From: Stenotrophomonas aracearum
GTDB taxonomy: Bacteria > Pseudomonadota > Gammaproteobacteria > Xanthomonadales > Xanthomonadaceae
Direction of reading: 5' to 3'
Length of the DNA: 64,000 nucleotides
Assembly: GCF_031834615.1 (NCBI RefSeq)
Contig: NZ_CP115543.1
Location: 1,437,001 to 1,501,000, forward strand
Shown here: positions 34,169 to 43,986 of the stretch, one piece after another
Position numbering within the stretch: position 1 is the stretch's first letter
Layout: every line of letters begins with the position of its first letter
The notes under the pieces: model-generated
What the model was told of the DNA's origin: nothing
Seen by the model: the letters and a program-made list of their open reading frames with translations, nothing else
Databases searched by the model: none
Program-made: the position numbers and the translations under genes

Positions 34169-35620
34169 ATGACCACTCGAACGCGCTCGCGCAAAGCCAC
34201 GTCCCCGTCGCGCAAGGCCGCTGCGCCTTCGCGCAAGGCGCCGTCCCGCAAGGCCGCGCCCAAGCCGGTGGCCGAAGAGAGCGCGCTGCTCCGCTGGCTC
34301 AAGGAGCGCCACATCACCGAGGTGGAGTGCCTGGTGCCGGACATCACCGGCAACGCGCGCGGCAAGATCATCCCGGCCGACAAGTTTTCGCATGACTACG
34401 GCACGCGCCTGCCCGAGGGCGTTTTCGCCACCACGGTGACCGGCGAGTACCCCGACGATTACTACGAGCTGACCTCGCCGTCGGACTCGGACATGATCCT
34501 GCGCCCGGACCCGGACACCGTGCGCATGGTGCCGTGGGCCACCGACCCCACCGCACAGATCATCCACGACTGCTACACCAAGCACGGCGAGCCGCACGAG
34601 CTGGCCCCGCGCAACGTGCTGCGCCGGGTGCTGGACGCCTATGCCGAGCTGGGCCTGCGCCCGGTGGTCGCACCGGAACTGGAATTCTTCCTGGTGCAGA
34701 AGAACACCGACCCGGACTTCCCGCTGCTGCCGCCGGCCGGTCGCTCCGGCCGCCCGGAAACGGCGCGGCAGTCGTATTCGATCGACGCGGTCAACGAATT
34801 CGACCCGATCCTCGACCTGATGTACGACTACTGCGACGCGATGAAGCTGGACGTGGACACGCTTATCCACGAATCCGGTGCGGCGCAGCTGGAGGTCAAC
34901 TTCACCCACGCCAATGCGATGGACCTGGCCGACCAGGTGTTCCTGTTCAAGCGCACCATGCGCGAGTCGGCGATGCGGCACGGGGTGTACGCCACCTTCC
35001 TGGCCAAGCCGATGGAAACCGAGCCGGGCAGTGCCATGCACATCCACCAGAGCCTGGTGCGGATCAGCGATGGCCACAACGTGTTCAGTGGCGATACCGG
35101 CGGCGAGGAATTCAGCCCGCTGTTCGGGCATTACCTGGCCGGGCTGCAGAAGTACGTGCCGGCGGCGATGGCATTCTTCGCCCCGAACGTGAATTCCTAC
35201 CGGCGGCTGGTGTTCGGCGAGGTTTCCCCGAGCAACGTGCACTGGGGTTTCGACAACCGCACCTGCGGCCTGCGGGTGCCGATGGATACGCCGGAAAACA
35301 TGCGGGTGGAAAGCCGCTTCGCCGGTTCCGACGCCAACCCCTACCTGGCCATTGCCGCCACCCTGGCCGCCGGCCTGCTGGGCATCCGCGAGCGGGGCTC
35401 GCCGACCGCGCCGGTCAGCGGCAGCGCCAAGGAGCTCGGCTACGAGCTGCCGCGCTCGCTGGGCGAGGCGCTGGACGGGCTGGAAGGGTGCCCGGAGCTG
35501 CGCGAGATGCTGGGCGAGCGCTTCTGCCGGGCCTACGTGTCGGTCAAGCGCAAGGAATACGAGACTTTCTTCCGGGTGATCAGCTCCTGGGAGCGCGAGT
35601 TCCTGCTGCTGAACGTGTAA
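34169..35620 (+). CDS. puuA: Gamma-glutamylputrescine synthetase-like glutamine synthetase
   Basis: A 483-residue type I glutamine synthetase-like ligase. Motifs visible are EVECLVPDITGNARGK, PELEFFLV, the metal-binding EVNF and GSAMHIHQSL, and the ATP/substrate loop NRTCGLRVP. It likely joins glutamate to putrescine, given the PuuB-like neighbour and polyamine transporter. Residues 5-31 form an odd basic tail with four or five SRKA repeats not normally found in the family. ATG 34169 is the first plausible start; a later one would lose the tail. Confidence 0.87.
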   Translation: MTTRTRSRKATSPSRKAAAPSRKAPSRKAAPKPVAEESALLRWLKERHITEVECLVPDITGNARGKIIPADKFSHDYGTRLPEGVFATTVTGEYPDDYYELTSPSDSDMILRPDPDTVRMVPWATDPTAQIIHDCYTKHGEPHELAPRNVLRRVLDAYAELGLRPVVAPELEFFLVQKNTDPDFPLLPPAGRSGRPETARQSYSIDAVNEFDPILDLMYDYCDAMKLDVDTLIHESGAAQLEVNFTHANAMDLADQVFLFKRTMRESAMRHGVYATFLAKPMETEPGSAMHIHQSLVRISDGHNVFSGDTGGEEFSPLFGHYLAGLQKYVPAAMAFFAPNVNSYRRLVFGEVSPSNVHWGFDNRTCGLRVPMDTPENMRVESRFAGSDANPYLAIAATLAAGLLGIRERGSPTAPVSGSAKELGYELPRSLGEALDGLEGCPELREMLGERFCRAYVSVKRKEYETFFRVISSWEREFLLLNV

Positions 35621-35753
35621 GCGGCCGAGCCGCCCGATCAGGCATGGCCGGGCGGGCGCCGTGCTGGGAAAATGGCCAGTTGCCCGTTAGGCTGGCACCG
35701 TCGTGCCGGTCTGGCCGGTTCCCCCACCTCGCTCCTGACCTGTGGAGAGTCCG

Positions 35754-36857
35754 ATGAAGCTTCGTATCCTCACCCTCGGCATTGCCGTCACCCTGCTCAG
35801 CGCCTGCGGTGGCGCCAAACAGGACGACAGCAAGGTGCTGAACGTCTACAACTACAGCGACTACATCGCTGAAGACACCATTCCGAACTTCGAGAGCGCC
35901 ACCGGCACCAAGGTGACCTACGACGTGTTCGACAGCGACGAGATGGTGGAAACCAAGCTGCTCGCCGGTGGCAGCGGCTACGACGTGGTGGTGCCGACGC
36001 TGAACTTCTTCGGCCGCCAGATCCAGGCCGGGGTGTTCCTGCCGCTGGACAAGAGCAGGATCCCGAACCTGGCCAATCTCGACCCGGAGATGATGAAGCG
36101 CATCGCGCAGCAGGATCCGGACAACAAGTACGGCGTGCCGTACATGATCGGCACCACCGGCATCGGCTACAACGTGGAGATGCTCAAGGAGCGCTTCGGC
36201 GGCAGCACCGAGATCGCCAACAGCTGGGACCTGATCTTCAAGCCGGAAAACATCGCGAAGATGAAGGACTGCGGGATCACGATCCTGGATACCCCGGCCG
36301 ACATGATCCCGATCGCGCTGCATTACCTGGGCGAAGACCCGCACAGCCATGATCCGGCGGTGATCCAGAAGGCGGCCGACCTGCTCAAGAGCATCCGGCC
36401 GTACGTGCAGAACTTCCACTCCTCGCAGTACGTCGGGTCGCTGGCCAATGGCGGCACCTGCCTGGTGGTGGGCTGGTCGGGCGACATCATCCAGGCCCGC
36501 GACCGCGCGGCCGAGGCGGCCAACGGCGTGACCGTGGCCTACTCGATCCCGAAGGAAGGCGCACCGCAGTGGTTCGACATGCTGGCCATTCCCAAGGACG
36601 CCAAGCATCCGGAAGCGGCCTACGCCTTCATCAACTACCTGCTCGACCCGAAGGTCGCGGCGGCCAACACCAACTTCATCCACTACGCCAACCCGGTGAG
36701 CGCGGCCACCCCGCTGGTGGACGAAGCGATCCGCAACGACCCGACCATCTACCCGCCGGCCGAGGTCGCCGCGAAGATGTTCACCTACTCGATCAACCCG
36801 CCGGAAGTGGACAAGCTGTACACGCGGCTGTGGACCGAGGTGAAGACGGGCCGCTGA
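35754..36857 (+). CDS. potF: Polyamine-binding lipoprotein PotF
   Basis: A 367-residue spermidine/putrescine-binding protein. It has a lipobox (LLSAC, C18), the polyamine-binding opening VLNVYNYSDYI and later NGGTCLVVGWSGDI, matching PotF. A clear GGAGAG ribosome site precedes ATG 35754. It is separated from potGHI by about 4 kb of unrelated genes, although the four are normally contiguous. It should deliver putrescine to PotGHI in the inner membrane. Confidence 0.93.
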   Translation: MKLRILTLGIAVTLLSACGGAKQDDSKVLNVYNYSDYIAEDTIPNFESATGTKVTYDVFDSDEMVETKLLAGGSGYDVVVPTLNFFGRQIQAGVFLPLDKSRIPNLANLDPEMMKRIAQQDPDNKYGVPYMIGTTGIGYNVEMLKERFGGSTEIANSWDLIFKPENIAKMKDCGITILDTPADMIPIALHYLGEDPHSHDPAVIQKAADLLKSIRPYVQNFHSSQYVGSLANGGTCLVVGWSGDIIQARDRAAEAANGVTVAYSIPKEGAPQWFDMLAIPKDAKHPEAAYAFINYLLDPKVAAANTNFIHYANPVSAATPLVDEAIRNDPTIYPPAEVAAKMFTYSINPPEVDKLYTRLWTEVKTGR

Positions 36858-36872
36858 TAGCCGGCATTGCGT

Positions 36873-36934
36873 GGGACACGCGTGGCGTGTCGCTACGTTG
36901 ACGGTTCCCGCGTAGTGACACGCCATGCGTGTCC
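36873..36934. repeat. SMAG-type REP inverted dimer overlapping a gene end
   Basis: GGGACACGC-GTGGCGTGTCG followed by CTAC (36873-36896) and GTAG followed by TGACACGCC-ATGCGTGTCC (36912-36934). Its bases also encode the last 13 codons and stop of the flavin monooxygenase gene on the minus strand. Confidence 0.8.
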
Positions 36935-38284
36935 TGCAGGGTGGTTGGCAAGGTGGGACTGGATATGCGGCAGCAACGCTTCGGCGTCGCGGCCGCCGTT
37001 GCACAGGTAGCTGGAACTGACCCGCTGCAGGTTGTACAGACCGACGAAAAACAGGCCCTGTTGCGGTGACACCCCGTACTCGCCCAGCGGGTAGCCGCGG
37101 GTGTCGAACACGTTGTCCAGCTCCAGCCACGACCAGTCCGGCGCGAATCCCGTCGCCAGCAGCACCGAGCGAATGCCTTCCGCTTCAAGATCCAGCACGT
37201 CACGCGCGTGCTCAGGCTCCCAGTCCAGGTAGACCTCTTCGGGCAGGTAGCGCGCATCATCGGTGCGCGCTTCCACCGCACCGGCGAAATGCGCATCGGC
37301 CACCGCATGCAGGCGCTGGTACTCCACCCGCGTCGCTGCGATCGCGTCACGCACCTGCGGGCGCACATCGTTGAACCGCGCCACCTGGCCCTGCAGCGCC
37401 TGCAGCCGGCCCAGCAGCACCACCCCCTGCCGGTGCATCGAGAGCAGGCTGATCGAGCTGCCTTTGCCCTGTTCGCCCTTGCCCGACACCAGGGGGAACT
37501 CGGCGTTGCGCGCGCTGCGCAATGCCCCCGGCACCCCGGCCAGTACCGCCGGATGCTGGCTCACATGCCGGTGGATCAGCCCCGACTGGATCCACCAATC
37601 CAGCGAATCCCGCCCGCGCAGCCGGCGCAGGTTCATCGCCCGCGAGGCGATCGACCAGTAAACGCTGCGCCCGGCCGCGCGCAGGTCCTGGGCGATCTGC
37701 GCCCCGGACTGCCCACCGCCCACCACCAGCACACCGCCCTCGGGCAGCTGTCCGGCGTGCCGGTAGTCGCCCGAGTGCAGTACCGAAAGCCCGGGGCAGG
37801 GCACGAACGGCACCCGCGGCAACTGCGGCCGCCGGTACTCGCCGGTCGCCACCACCACCGCCCGTGCCCGCAGCGGGCCCTTTCGGGTCTCGATCCGGTA
37901 CCCGTCCGCATCGCGCGTGACCCGGCGCACCGGGCATTGCTCGATCACCGGCAGCGCCTGCTCGCCGGCATAGCGGCCCAGCAGCGCGACCACCTCCTCG
38001 CCGGTAGCGAATCCCTCCGGGTCGTTTCCGGTATAGACATATCCGGGCAGCGCCGTCGTCGCATTGGGCGTGTTGGTCTGGAACGAGTCCCAGCGGCGCC
38101 GCCAGGCGCAGCCCACGGTCTCCGCTTCCAGGACCAGGTGGCGCACGCCGGCACGCACCAGGGTCGCGCTGACCGCGAGTCCGGACTGGCCGGCCCCGAT
38201 CACCACCACCTCCCACGGAACGGCCCCGTCGTCATCGGCCACGTTGAATGCTTCATCGGGTGCCCACCGGGTGTGCTGCAGCAT
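36893..38284 (-). CDS. Flavin-containing monooxygenase-like oxidoreductase
   Basis: A 463-residue FAD/NADPH protein. It has two Rossmann motifs: VVIGAGQSGLAVSATLVRAG (FAD) and VLVVGGGQSGAQIAQDL (NADPH). The distal FAD-binding ATG motif is VLLATGFAPDW. Family members oxygenate S, N or ketone groups; the substrate is unknown. The C-terminal 13 residues and the TAG stop come from a REP element. It lies between potF and the AT-rich island, on the opposite strand to the pot genes. ATG 38284 has GGGAGAA upstream. Confidence 0.83.
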   Translation of the reverse strand: MLQHTRWAPDEAFNVADDDGAVPWEVVVIGAGQSGLAVSATLVRAGVRHLVLEAETVGCAWRRRWDSFQTNTPNATTALPGYVYTGNDPEGFATGEEVVALLGRYAGEQALPVIEQCPVRRVTRDADGYRIETRKGPLRARAVVVATGEYRRPQLPRVPFVPCPGLSVLHSGDYRHAGQLPEGGVLVVGGGQSGAQIAQDLRAAGRSVYWSIASRAMNLRRLRGRDSLDWWIQSGLIHRHVSQHPAVLAGVPGALRSARNAEFPLVSGKGEQGKGSSISLLSMHRQGVVLLGRLQALQGQVARFNDVRPQVRDAIAATRVEYQRLHAVADAHFAGAVEARTDDARYLPEEVYLDWEPEHARDVLDLEAEGIRSVLLATGFAPDWSWLELDNVFDTRGYPLGEYGVSPQQGLFFVGLYNLQRVSSSYLCNGGRDAEALLPHIQSHLANHPAGHAWRVTTREPST

Positions 38285-38940
38285 GCGTCGTTCTCCCTGT
38301 TCGATCCTTGGATGACCGGGGAATGTCGTGGTCGCTGGCGAAACGGGTCAACGCGGGGAGAACCAGAATGTGATGCTGCCAGCCCTTCTGCGGATCGGAG
38401 CCGCGCAGGTGTGTCGCCGGTCAACATCCCGCGTTTTCCCGCATGTTCCGTGATCGGAAACGTCACCCGCTCCAACGTTTTTGGACCCTTCCATCAGCCG
38501 CTGTAGGGGCAGCAGGTCAAGGGGGTGTATCCACATGTTCGAGAAAGGTGCAGAAGTCGACCTCCCAGTGACGTGACCTGCTCGCTCGAAAGACTCCTGG
38601 GGAATGGTTTGTGCTGTCGACTTCGTCTGGCAGCTTGCCAGGGACGGCGCAGCGCGAGTTCCGGTGTTCTACGCTGTCGAAGTAGGGGGTGTCTGACGGA
38701 CGACCAGTCGCCAGGCGGTTAGCGTCATGTGTTGGTGTGCTGAGACGGAGGGTCGTGCCCTGGATTTGCGAACCGCATCTCCTTGCGAACAGGAACGGCT
38801 GCACAGAAATGATCGAATGCATTGGATGAGTGCAATTGCGATCCTTGAGGTGAGGTTGATCATGGTAGAAATCGCCCCGCTGCTCTGGTCAATATTTGAT
38901 AGTGCAGTGAGCCGCCATCTACGTTACAGGATCAAAGATT
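38285..38940. other. Gene-free stretch, left edge of AT-rich island
   Basis: 656 bp between the monooxygenase start and the hydroxylase start. It should hold the promoters of both. Open frames here (for example 38517-38822 on the minus strand) have no recognisable domain or ribosome site. No transposase remnant, tRNA or clear direct repeat was found. Base composition shifts to lower GC from about 38520 onward. Confidence 0.5.
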
Positions 38941-39813
38941 ATGACCTCACGCATCATTGGCAAGATCAACTTGGATTCGTACGACTTCAGTACGGACGTA
39001 GCGTTTCTGAACGCCATTGAGAAAAGTCCGGAGGAATACGACGAATTCGCTTTCGGGTACTGGAAGAACCTATCGCTCTATAACGGGTCCGGGCGAACTG
39101 ATGACACGCAGTACCGCAATTGCGACGTTGCGAAGCCCACTGAGTACATGAGTGGATGTCCGTCGATCGCCAGGATGCTCTCCGACAACTTTGATCTATC
39201 GTTGGTCAAGATGGTTCGTGCCAGGAATTTGATCTCAGGTCTCGTCATTCCGCATCGAGACTTTGTAGAGCTTGATCCCAATGTTTCCTACTTCCGCGTC
39301 TTCATTCCGATTGAGCTGAACCTGGATTCTTATCACTCGGATGAGTCCGGAGTGTTCCAGATGAAGCCGGGGGAGGTCTGGTTCCTGGATGCAGCGGTCA
39401 GCCATGCAGCCGTGAACTTCTCGAGCGAGAGCAGGATGTTCATCTGTCTCGACTTCGCTTTCGATGGCGCGTTCGCAGAGGACGAAATTTTCGCCGCATC
39501 TGCGCAGGTTGCGAGCAGCTCCCGCGACATCCACGTGCTGAGGCCCAGCCTGCCGTCGAATACTCTGAGTGAGATGCTTGATACCTTCACACATGGCATT
39601 GATGCCGGCGCCATAAAACAGCAGATTCTTGAAGCTGCGAAGGTCCACTTTCGATTCAACGTCCCAATTGAATCCTGCTATGACTGGCTGATCAAGGCAG
39701 CGTTGGCGTCCCCAGTTGCGAGTGCCGATGTTGCCGAGCGGCTCAGGGGGATGAAGAGATATCTCCTGGAGGCCCGTGGCATGAATGAACGTTTCTCCCT
39801 CGATTCGCAGTGA
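38941..39813 (+). CDS. L-proline cis-3-hydroxylase-like Fe(II)/2-oxoglutarate dioxygenase
   Basis: A 290-residue protein strongly resembling the Streptomyces proline 3-hydroxylases over its full length, including EEYDEF, the start of the catalytic domain and the end MNERFSL. The iron triad is visible as H105-R-D107 (IPHRDFVELD) and H155 (AAVSHAAVNF), with R165 for 2-oxoglutarate; these align with H107, D109, H158 and R168 of the known enzyme. It should hydroxylate free L-proline or a close analogue. G+C is well below the window average, and an amino-acid-exporter-like gene follows in 24 bp. Confidence 0.86.
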   Translation: MTSRIIGKINLDSYDFSTDVAFLNAIEKSPEEYDEFAFGYWKNLSLYNGSGRTDDTQYRNCDVAKPTEYMSGCPSIARMLSDNFDLSLVKMVRARNLISGLVIPHRDFVELDPNVSYFRVFIPIELNLDSYHSDESGVFQMKPGEVWFLDAAVSHAAVNFSSESRMFICLDFAFDGAFAEDEIFAASAQVASSSRDIHVLRPSLPSNTLSEMLDTFTHGIDAGAIKQQILEAAKVHFRFNVPIESCYDWLIKAALASPVASADVAERLRGMKRYLLEARGMNERFSLDSQ

Positions 39814-39837
39814 GTTGCTGTGGATAGGTCGAACGTC

Positions 39838-40725
39838 ATGCTGAAGCTTGCGCCGTTTGCGTTCCTCGTAATGTGGGGCAGCGGCGCTGTGTTCGTGAAG
39901 CTGGGACTTGAAGAAGTGTCAGTCTGGCCATTCCTGGCGGTCAGGGCAGTGGGGGCCTTTCTGGTGCTCACCACAGTCTGCATTTTTGCATTCAGGGGGC
40001 AGATTGCTGCCAGGCTGTTCGGATACCCTGCCGCGGTTCTAGGGAAGATATTGGCGGCTGGTGTTCTTCTGCAGGTCGCTTATCAAGGCGCCTTCTTTCT
40101 TGCCATCAGTGAGGGAATGTCTCCGGGCTTGTTGGCCATCATTCTTGGACTTCAGCCCATTCTTGCTTCGCTGATCGGCCGGGAGGATGCCGGCGTCAAG
40201 GGGTATCTGCTGCTGGCTTGCGGATTCCTGGGCCTGGCCGTTTCAGTTGCAGGATCACGTGAGATCGGCGGGCTGGGCTTTTCAGGTGCAGCGTTCGGTG
40301 TCCTGTCCGTCGCTTCGATCAGCGCAGGTTCTGTCCTCCAGCAACGCGTTACCGTACACCCGCTGGCGTCCTCGTTTCACCAAAGCTTGGTTGCAGCTGT
40401 GGTTTTTCTGGTTGTGATGCTGTTCACTGATGCTCTTTGGGCGCCGGGGGCGAAATTCGTGCTGGCTGCCTCGTGGATGATCGTCGTGGTTTCCACGGGC
40501 GCAACACTGCTTCTGCTCTACATGCTCAAGCATGATTCTGCGGGCAAGGTCGGATCATTGTTCTACTTGGTACCCGCCGTGGCGCTTGCATTTGACTACT
40601 TGATGTTCGGGCAGAGCGTGTCCTTGATGACAGTGGCGGGCGCTCTTCTTGTAGTGACTTCGATCATTCTCTATCGCAGGCATCAAACAGGATCGAGCTC
40701 GGTCAAACGGACGTCAAGGGGCTGA
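39838..40725 (+). CDS. EamA-family exporter (DMT superfamily)
   Basis: A 295-residue, ten-helix drug/metabolite transporter with two EamA repeats. Family exporters move amino acids and related metabolites out of the cell. It follows the hydroxylase with a 24-bp gap and has the same low GC, so the two form one acquired unit, and hydroxyproline or a product made from it is a plausible cargo. ATG 39838 has GGATAGG 10 bases upstream; a GTG at 39820 is the alternative. Confidence 0.84.
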   Translation: MLKLAPFAFLVMWGSGAVFVKLGLEEVSVWPFLAVRAVGAFLVLTTVCIFAFRGQIAARLFGYPAAVLGKILAAGVLLQVAYQGAFFLAISEGMSPGLLAIILGLQPILASLIGREDAGVKGYLLLACGFLGLAVSVAGSREIGGLGFSGAAFGVLSVASISAGSVLQQRVTVHPLASSFHQSLVAAVVFLVVMLFTDALWAPGAKFVLAASWMIVVVSTGATLLLLYMLKHDSAGKVGSLFYLVPAVALAFDYLMFGQSVSLMTVAGALLVVTSIILYRRHQTGSSSVKRTSRG

Positions 40726-40927
40726 CCCGGACCGCCAGCGGCTCGATCGGCGGTGCGCCTGGGTCCGGGACGTTCACACAGGTTCAGCGGGTGACCGGCT
40801 AGGGTTTGCCAGGGGGCCGGGAGGGGCAAGGTAGGTGCTCGTTGCCCCGATCCGGTATCGCAGCTGTCGCCAACGGTCGCTAAAATGGCCCATTCCCCAC
40901 CTGATGCCGCTCTCGGAGCCGCTGCCC

Positions 40928-42061
40928 ATGCCATTTGAAGCCAAGCCGGAAGGTGAGGTCGTCCCGGTCCTGGAGCCGGGCTATCTGTCCATCCGCGCGC
41001 TGCGCAAGGAATTCGACGGCTTCGTCGCGGTCGACGACGTCAACCTGGACGTGCGCAAGGGCGAGATTTTCGCCCTGCTGGGCGGGTCGGGCAGCGGCAA
41101 GTCGACCCTGCTGCGCTGCCTGGGCGGCTTCGAGACCCCCACCGCCGGCAGCATCCAGCTGGACGGCCAGCGCATCGACGCGCTGCCGCCGTACCAGCGG
41201 CCGATCAACATGATGTTCCAGTCCTATGCGCTGTTCCCGCACATGACCGTGGAGCAGAACATCGCCTTCGGCCTGAAGCAGGACGGGCTGGCCCGCGACG
41301 CCATCCAGCGCCGGGTCGGCGAAATGCTGGACCTGGTGCAGCTGCAGAAGCTGGCCAAGCGCAAACCGCACCAGCTGTCCGGCGGCCAGCAGCAGCGCGT
41401 GGCGCTGGCGCGCTCGCTGGCCAAGGGGCCCAAGCTGCTGCTGCTGGACGAGCCGATGGGCGCGCTGGACAAGAAGCTGCGCTCGCAGATGCAGCTTGAG
41501 CTGGTCTACATCATCGAAACCTCGGGCGTGACCTGCGTGATGGTCACCCACGACCAGGAAGAAGCGATGACCATGGCCACCCGCATCGCGGTCATGGACG
41601 CAGGCTGGATCCAGCAGGTGGGCAAACCGGACGAGATCTATGAGCAGCCGTCCAACCGCTTCGTGGCCGGCTTCATCGGCTCGGTCAACCTGTTCGAAGG
41701 GGTAATCGACGAAGACCTGCCCGAGTACGTGACCGTGCGCACCCCGCTGTTCCCGTCCCCGATCTACGTCGCGCATGGCATCACCTGCTACGAAGGGCAG
41801 GAGGTGGCGTTCGCGCTGCGCCCGGAGAAGGTGATGATCGGCAAGGACGAACCGGCCGGCGACACCAACAAGGCGCAGGGCGTGATCGAAGAGATCGCCT
41901 ACTTCGGCAGCCACTCGGTCTACCACGTGCGGCTGCCCAGCGGCGCCAAGGTGCTGTCCAACTTTGCCAATTCGCAGCGCTGGGCCAGCGACGGCCTGAC
42001 CTGGGGCGACAGCGTCTGGGTGCACTGGCGCGACAACGACGGCGTGGTGCTCACCGCATGA
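40928..42061 (+). CDS. potG: Polyamine ABC transporter ATP-binding protein PotG
   Basis: A 377-residue ATPase. Walker A is GGSGSGKST, the signature [15 protein letters not shown], Walker [13 protein letters not shown], and a C-terminal TOBE domain follows (about 300-375). It powers import of putrescine with PotHI. ATG 40928 has CGGAG 9-13 bases upstream. Its stop overlaps the potH start (ATGA). Confidence 0.94.
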   Translation: MPFEAKPEGEVVPVLEPGYLSIRALRKEFDGFVAVDDVNLDVRKGEIFALLGGSGSGKSTLLRCLGGFETPTAGSIQLDGQRIDALPPYQRPINMMFQSYALFPHMTVEQNIAFGLKQDGLARDAIQRRVGEMLDLVQLQKLAKRKPHQLSGGQQQRVALARSLAKGPKLLLLDEPMGALDKKLRSQMQLELVYIIETSGVTCVMVTHDQEEAMTMATRIAVMDAGWIQQVGKPDEIYEQPSNRFVAGFIGSVNLFEGVIDEDLPEYVTVRTPLFPSPIYVAHGITCYEGQEVAFALRPEKVMIGKDEPAGDTNKAQGVIEEIAYFGSHSVYHVRLPSGAKVLSNFANSQRWASDGLTWGDSVWVHWRDNDGVVLTA

Positions 42062-42969
42062 ACGCCACCGGCTGGAAGCGCTGGCTCCCGGGTACGCGCA
42101 GCGGCGTGATCGCCGCGCCCTACCTGTGGCTGCTGCTGTTCTTCGCGGTGCCGTTCGTGATCATCCTGATGATCTCGTTCGCCCGCACCCAGGTCGGCTC
42201 GCCGCCGTACACCTGGCTGCTGGAATACGTGGACGGTGCGTTCTCGCTCAAGCTGCACCTGGGCAACTACGCGGCGCTGGTGAAGGACAGCCAGTACGCG
42301 CTGGCCTACCTGAGCTCGATCAAGATCGCGGTGATCGCCACGCTGTTCACGCTGCTGATCGGCTACCCGATGGCGTACGTGATCTCGCGGATGTCGCCGG
42401 CCGCGCGCAACGTGGCGATGATGCTGGTGGTGCTGCCGTCGTGGACCTCGTTCCTGATCCGCGTATACGCGTGGATCGGCATCCTCGACCGCAACGGCCT
42501 GCTCAACCAGCTGCTGCTGAAGATCGGCCTGATCGACGCGCCGCTGCAGATCCTGTACACACCCACCGCCGCGTACATCGGCATCGTGTACTGCTACCTG
42601 CCGTTCATGGTGCTGCCGCTGTATGCCAACCTGGTCAAGCTGGACAACCGCCTGCTGGAGGCGGCCTACGACCTCGGCGCCAGGCCGTGGCAGGCGTTCC
42701 TGCGCATCACGCTGCCGCTGTCGCGCACCGGCATCATCGCCGGCTGCATGCTGGTGATGATTCCGGCGGTGGGCGAATTCGTGATTCCGGAAATGCTCGG
42801 CGGGCCGGACACGCTGATGATCGGCCGCGTGCTGTGGGGCGAGTTCTTCAACAACCGCGACTGGCCGACCGCCTCGGCGGTGGCGATCGTGATGCTGGCC
42901 CTGCTGCTGGTGCCGATCCTGCTGTTCAACCGGGTGCAGCAGCGTGAGTTGGAAGGGAAGCTGACATGA
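42058..42969 (+). CDS. potH: Polyamine ABC transporter permease PotH
   Basis: A 303-residue permease with six membrane helices and the EAA loop (EAAYDLGARPWQAFLRITLPLS). ATGA overlaps couple it to potG and to potI. It forms the channel with PotI. Confidence 0.94.
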   Translation: MNATGWKRWLPGTRSGVIAAPYLWLLLFFAVPFVIILMISFARTQVGSPPYTWLLEYVDGAFSLKLHLGNYAALVKDSQYALAYLSSIKIAVIATLFTLLIGYPMAYVISRMSPAARNVAMMLVVLPSWTSFLIRVYAWIGILDRNGLLNQLLLKIGLIDAPLQILYTPTAAYIGIVYCYLPFMVLPLYANLVKLDNRLLEAAYDLGARPWQAFLRITLPLSRTGIIAGCMLVMIPAVGEFVIPEMLGGPDTLMIGRVLWGEFFNNRDWPTASAVAIVMLALLLVPILLFNRVQQRELEGKLT

Positions 42970-43811
42970 GCATGGTGCGCCGCAGCCGCTGGCTGGGCTG
43001 GACGGTCCTCGGGCTGGGCTTTGCCTTCCTGTACCTGCCGATCCTGCTGTTGATGATCTATTCGTTCAACGCGTCCAAGCTGGCCACGGTGTGGTCGGGC
43101 TTTTCCACGCGATGGTACGGCGAGCTGTTCAACAACCGGCAGATCCTCGATGCGCTGTGGATCAGCCTGAAGGTGGCGTTCTGGACCGCCAGCGCTGCGA
43201 CGGTGCTGGGCACCATGGCCGCGATGGTGATGACGCGCTTCAAGCGCTTCCCCGGCAAGACCATGTTCGGGGCGCTGATCACCGCGCCGCTGGTGATGCC
43301 CGAAGTGATCCTGGGCTTCTCGCTGATGACGCTGCTGGTGGCGATGGGCGGTATTCCCGGCTTCCCCAGCCGCGGCGTGGGCAGCATCTGGATCGCGCAC
43401 GTGACCTTCACGCTGTCCTTCGTGACGGTGATCGTGTCCTCGCGCCTGCAGGAGCTGGACCGTTCCCTGGAAGAGGCGGCGATGGACCTGGGCGCCAGCC
43501 GCCTGAAGGTGTTCTTCCAGATCACCCTGCCGATCATCGCACCGGCGCTGGTGGCCGGCTGGCTGCTCGCCTTCACGCTGTCGCTGGACGACGTGGTGAT
43601 CGCCAGCTTCGTGGCGGGGCCGAATTCGACCACCCTGCCGATGAAGGTGTTCGCCTCGGTGCGCATGGGCATCAAGCCGGAGATCAACGCGCTGGCCACG
43701 CTGATGGTGCTGGCCGTATCGGTGGCGGCGGTGGTGGGCTGGTTCATCACCTCGCGCAGCGAAAAACGCCGCCAGCGCGACATGCAGATGGCGTTGCAGG
43801 ACCCCGCGTGA
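42966..43811 (+). CDS. potI: Polyamine ABC transporter permease PotI
   Basis: A 281-residue permease with six membrane helices and the EAA loop (EEAAMDLGASRLKVFFQITLP). It is coupled by ATGA to potH and completes PotFGHI. A REP pair follows the stop. Confidence 0.94.
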   Translation: MSMVRRSRWLGWTVLGLGFAFLYLPILLLMIYSFNASKLATVWSGFSTRWYGELFNNRQILDALWISLKVAFWTASAATVLGTMAAMVMTRFKRFPGKTMFGALITAPLVMPEVILGFSLMTLLVAMGGIPGFPSRGVGSIWIAHVTFTLSFVTVIVSSRLQELDRSLEEAAMDLGASRLKVFFQITLPIIAPALVAGWLLAFTLSLDDVVIASFVAGPNSTTLPMKVFASVRMGIKPEINALATLMVLAVSVAAVVGWFITSRSEKRRQRDMQMALQDPA

Positions 43812-43817
43812 TTCCTG

Positions 43818-43879
43818 CCGGGCAGAGACCGGCACTACCGGTGGACGCTGCATCGTAGCGCCGGGCTCTGCCCGGCCGC
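43818..43879. repeat. SMAG-type REP inverted dimer
   Basis: GCCGGGCAGAGACCGGCA followed by CTAC, then GTAG followed by CGCCGGGCTCTGCCCGGC. It starts 7 bp past the potI stop. Confidence 0.78.
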
Positions 43880-43986
43880 CGTTCGCGACGCTGTGTCGCA
43901 CCTGCGGAACGTGCTTCGCCAGTTCCAGCAACATCCGGCTCACAAGGGCAGGCGCACACTGGTGCCCTGTCTTTCGGAGCACCGCG

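Noticed and set aside
38517..38822. Possible 101-codon gene in the island's left edge
   Set aside because: No ribosome site, no recognisable motif and odd composition; kept as non-coding.
38285..40930. Search for a transposase, integrase, tRNA or att repeats at the AT-rich island
   Set aside because: No mobility gene or convincing flanking direct repeat was seen; the mechanism of entry remains unknown.
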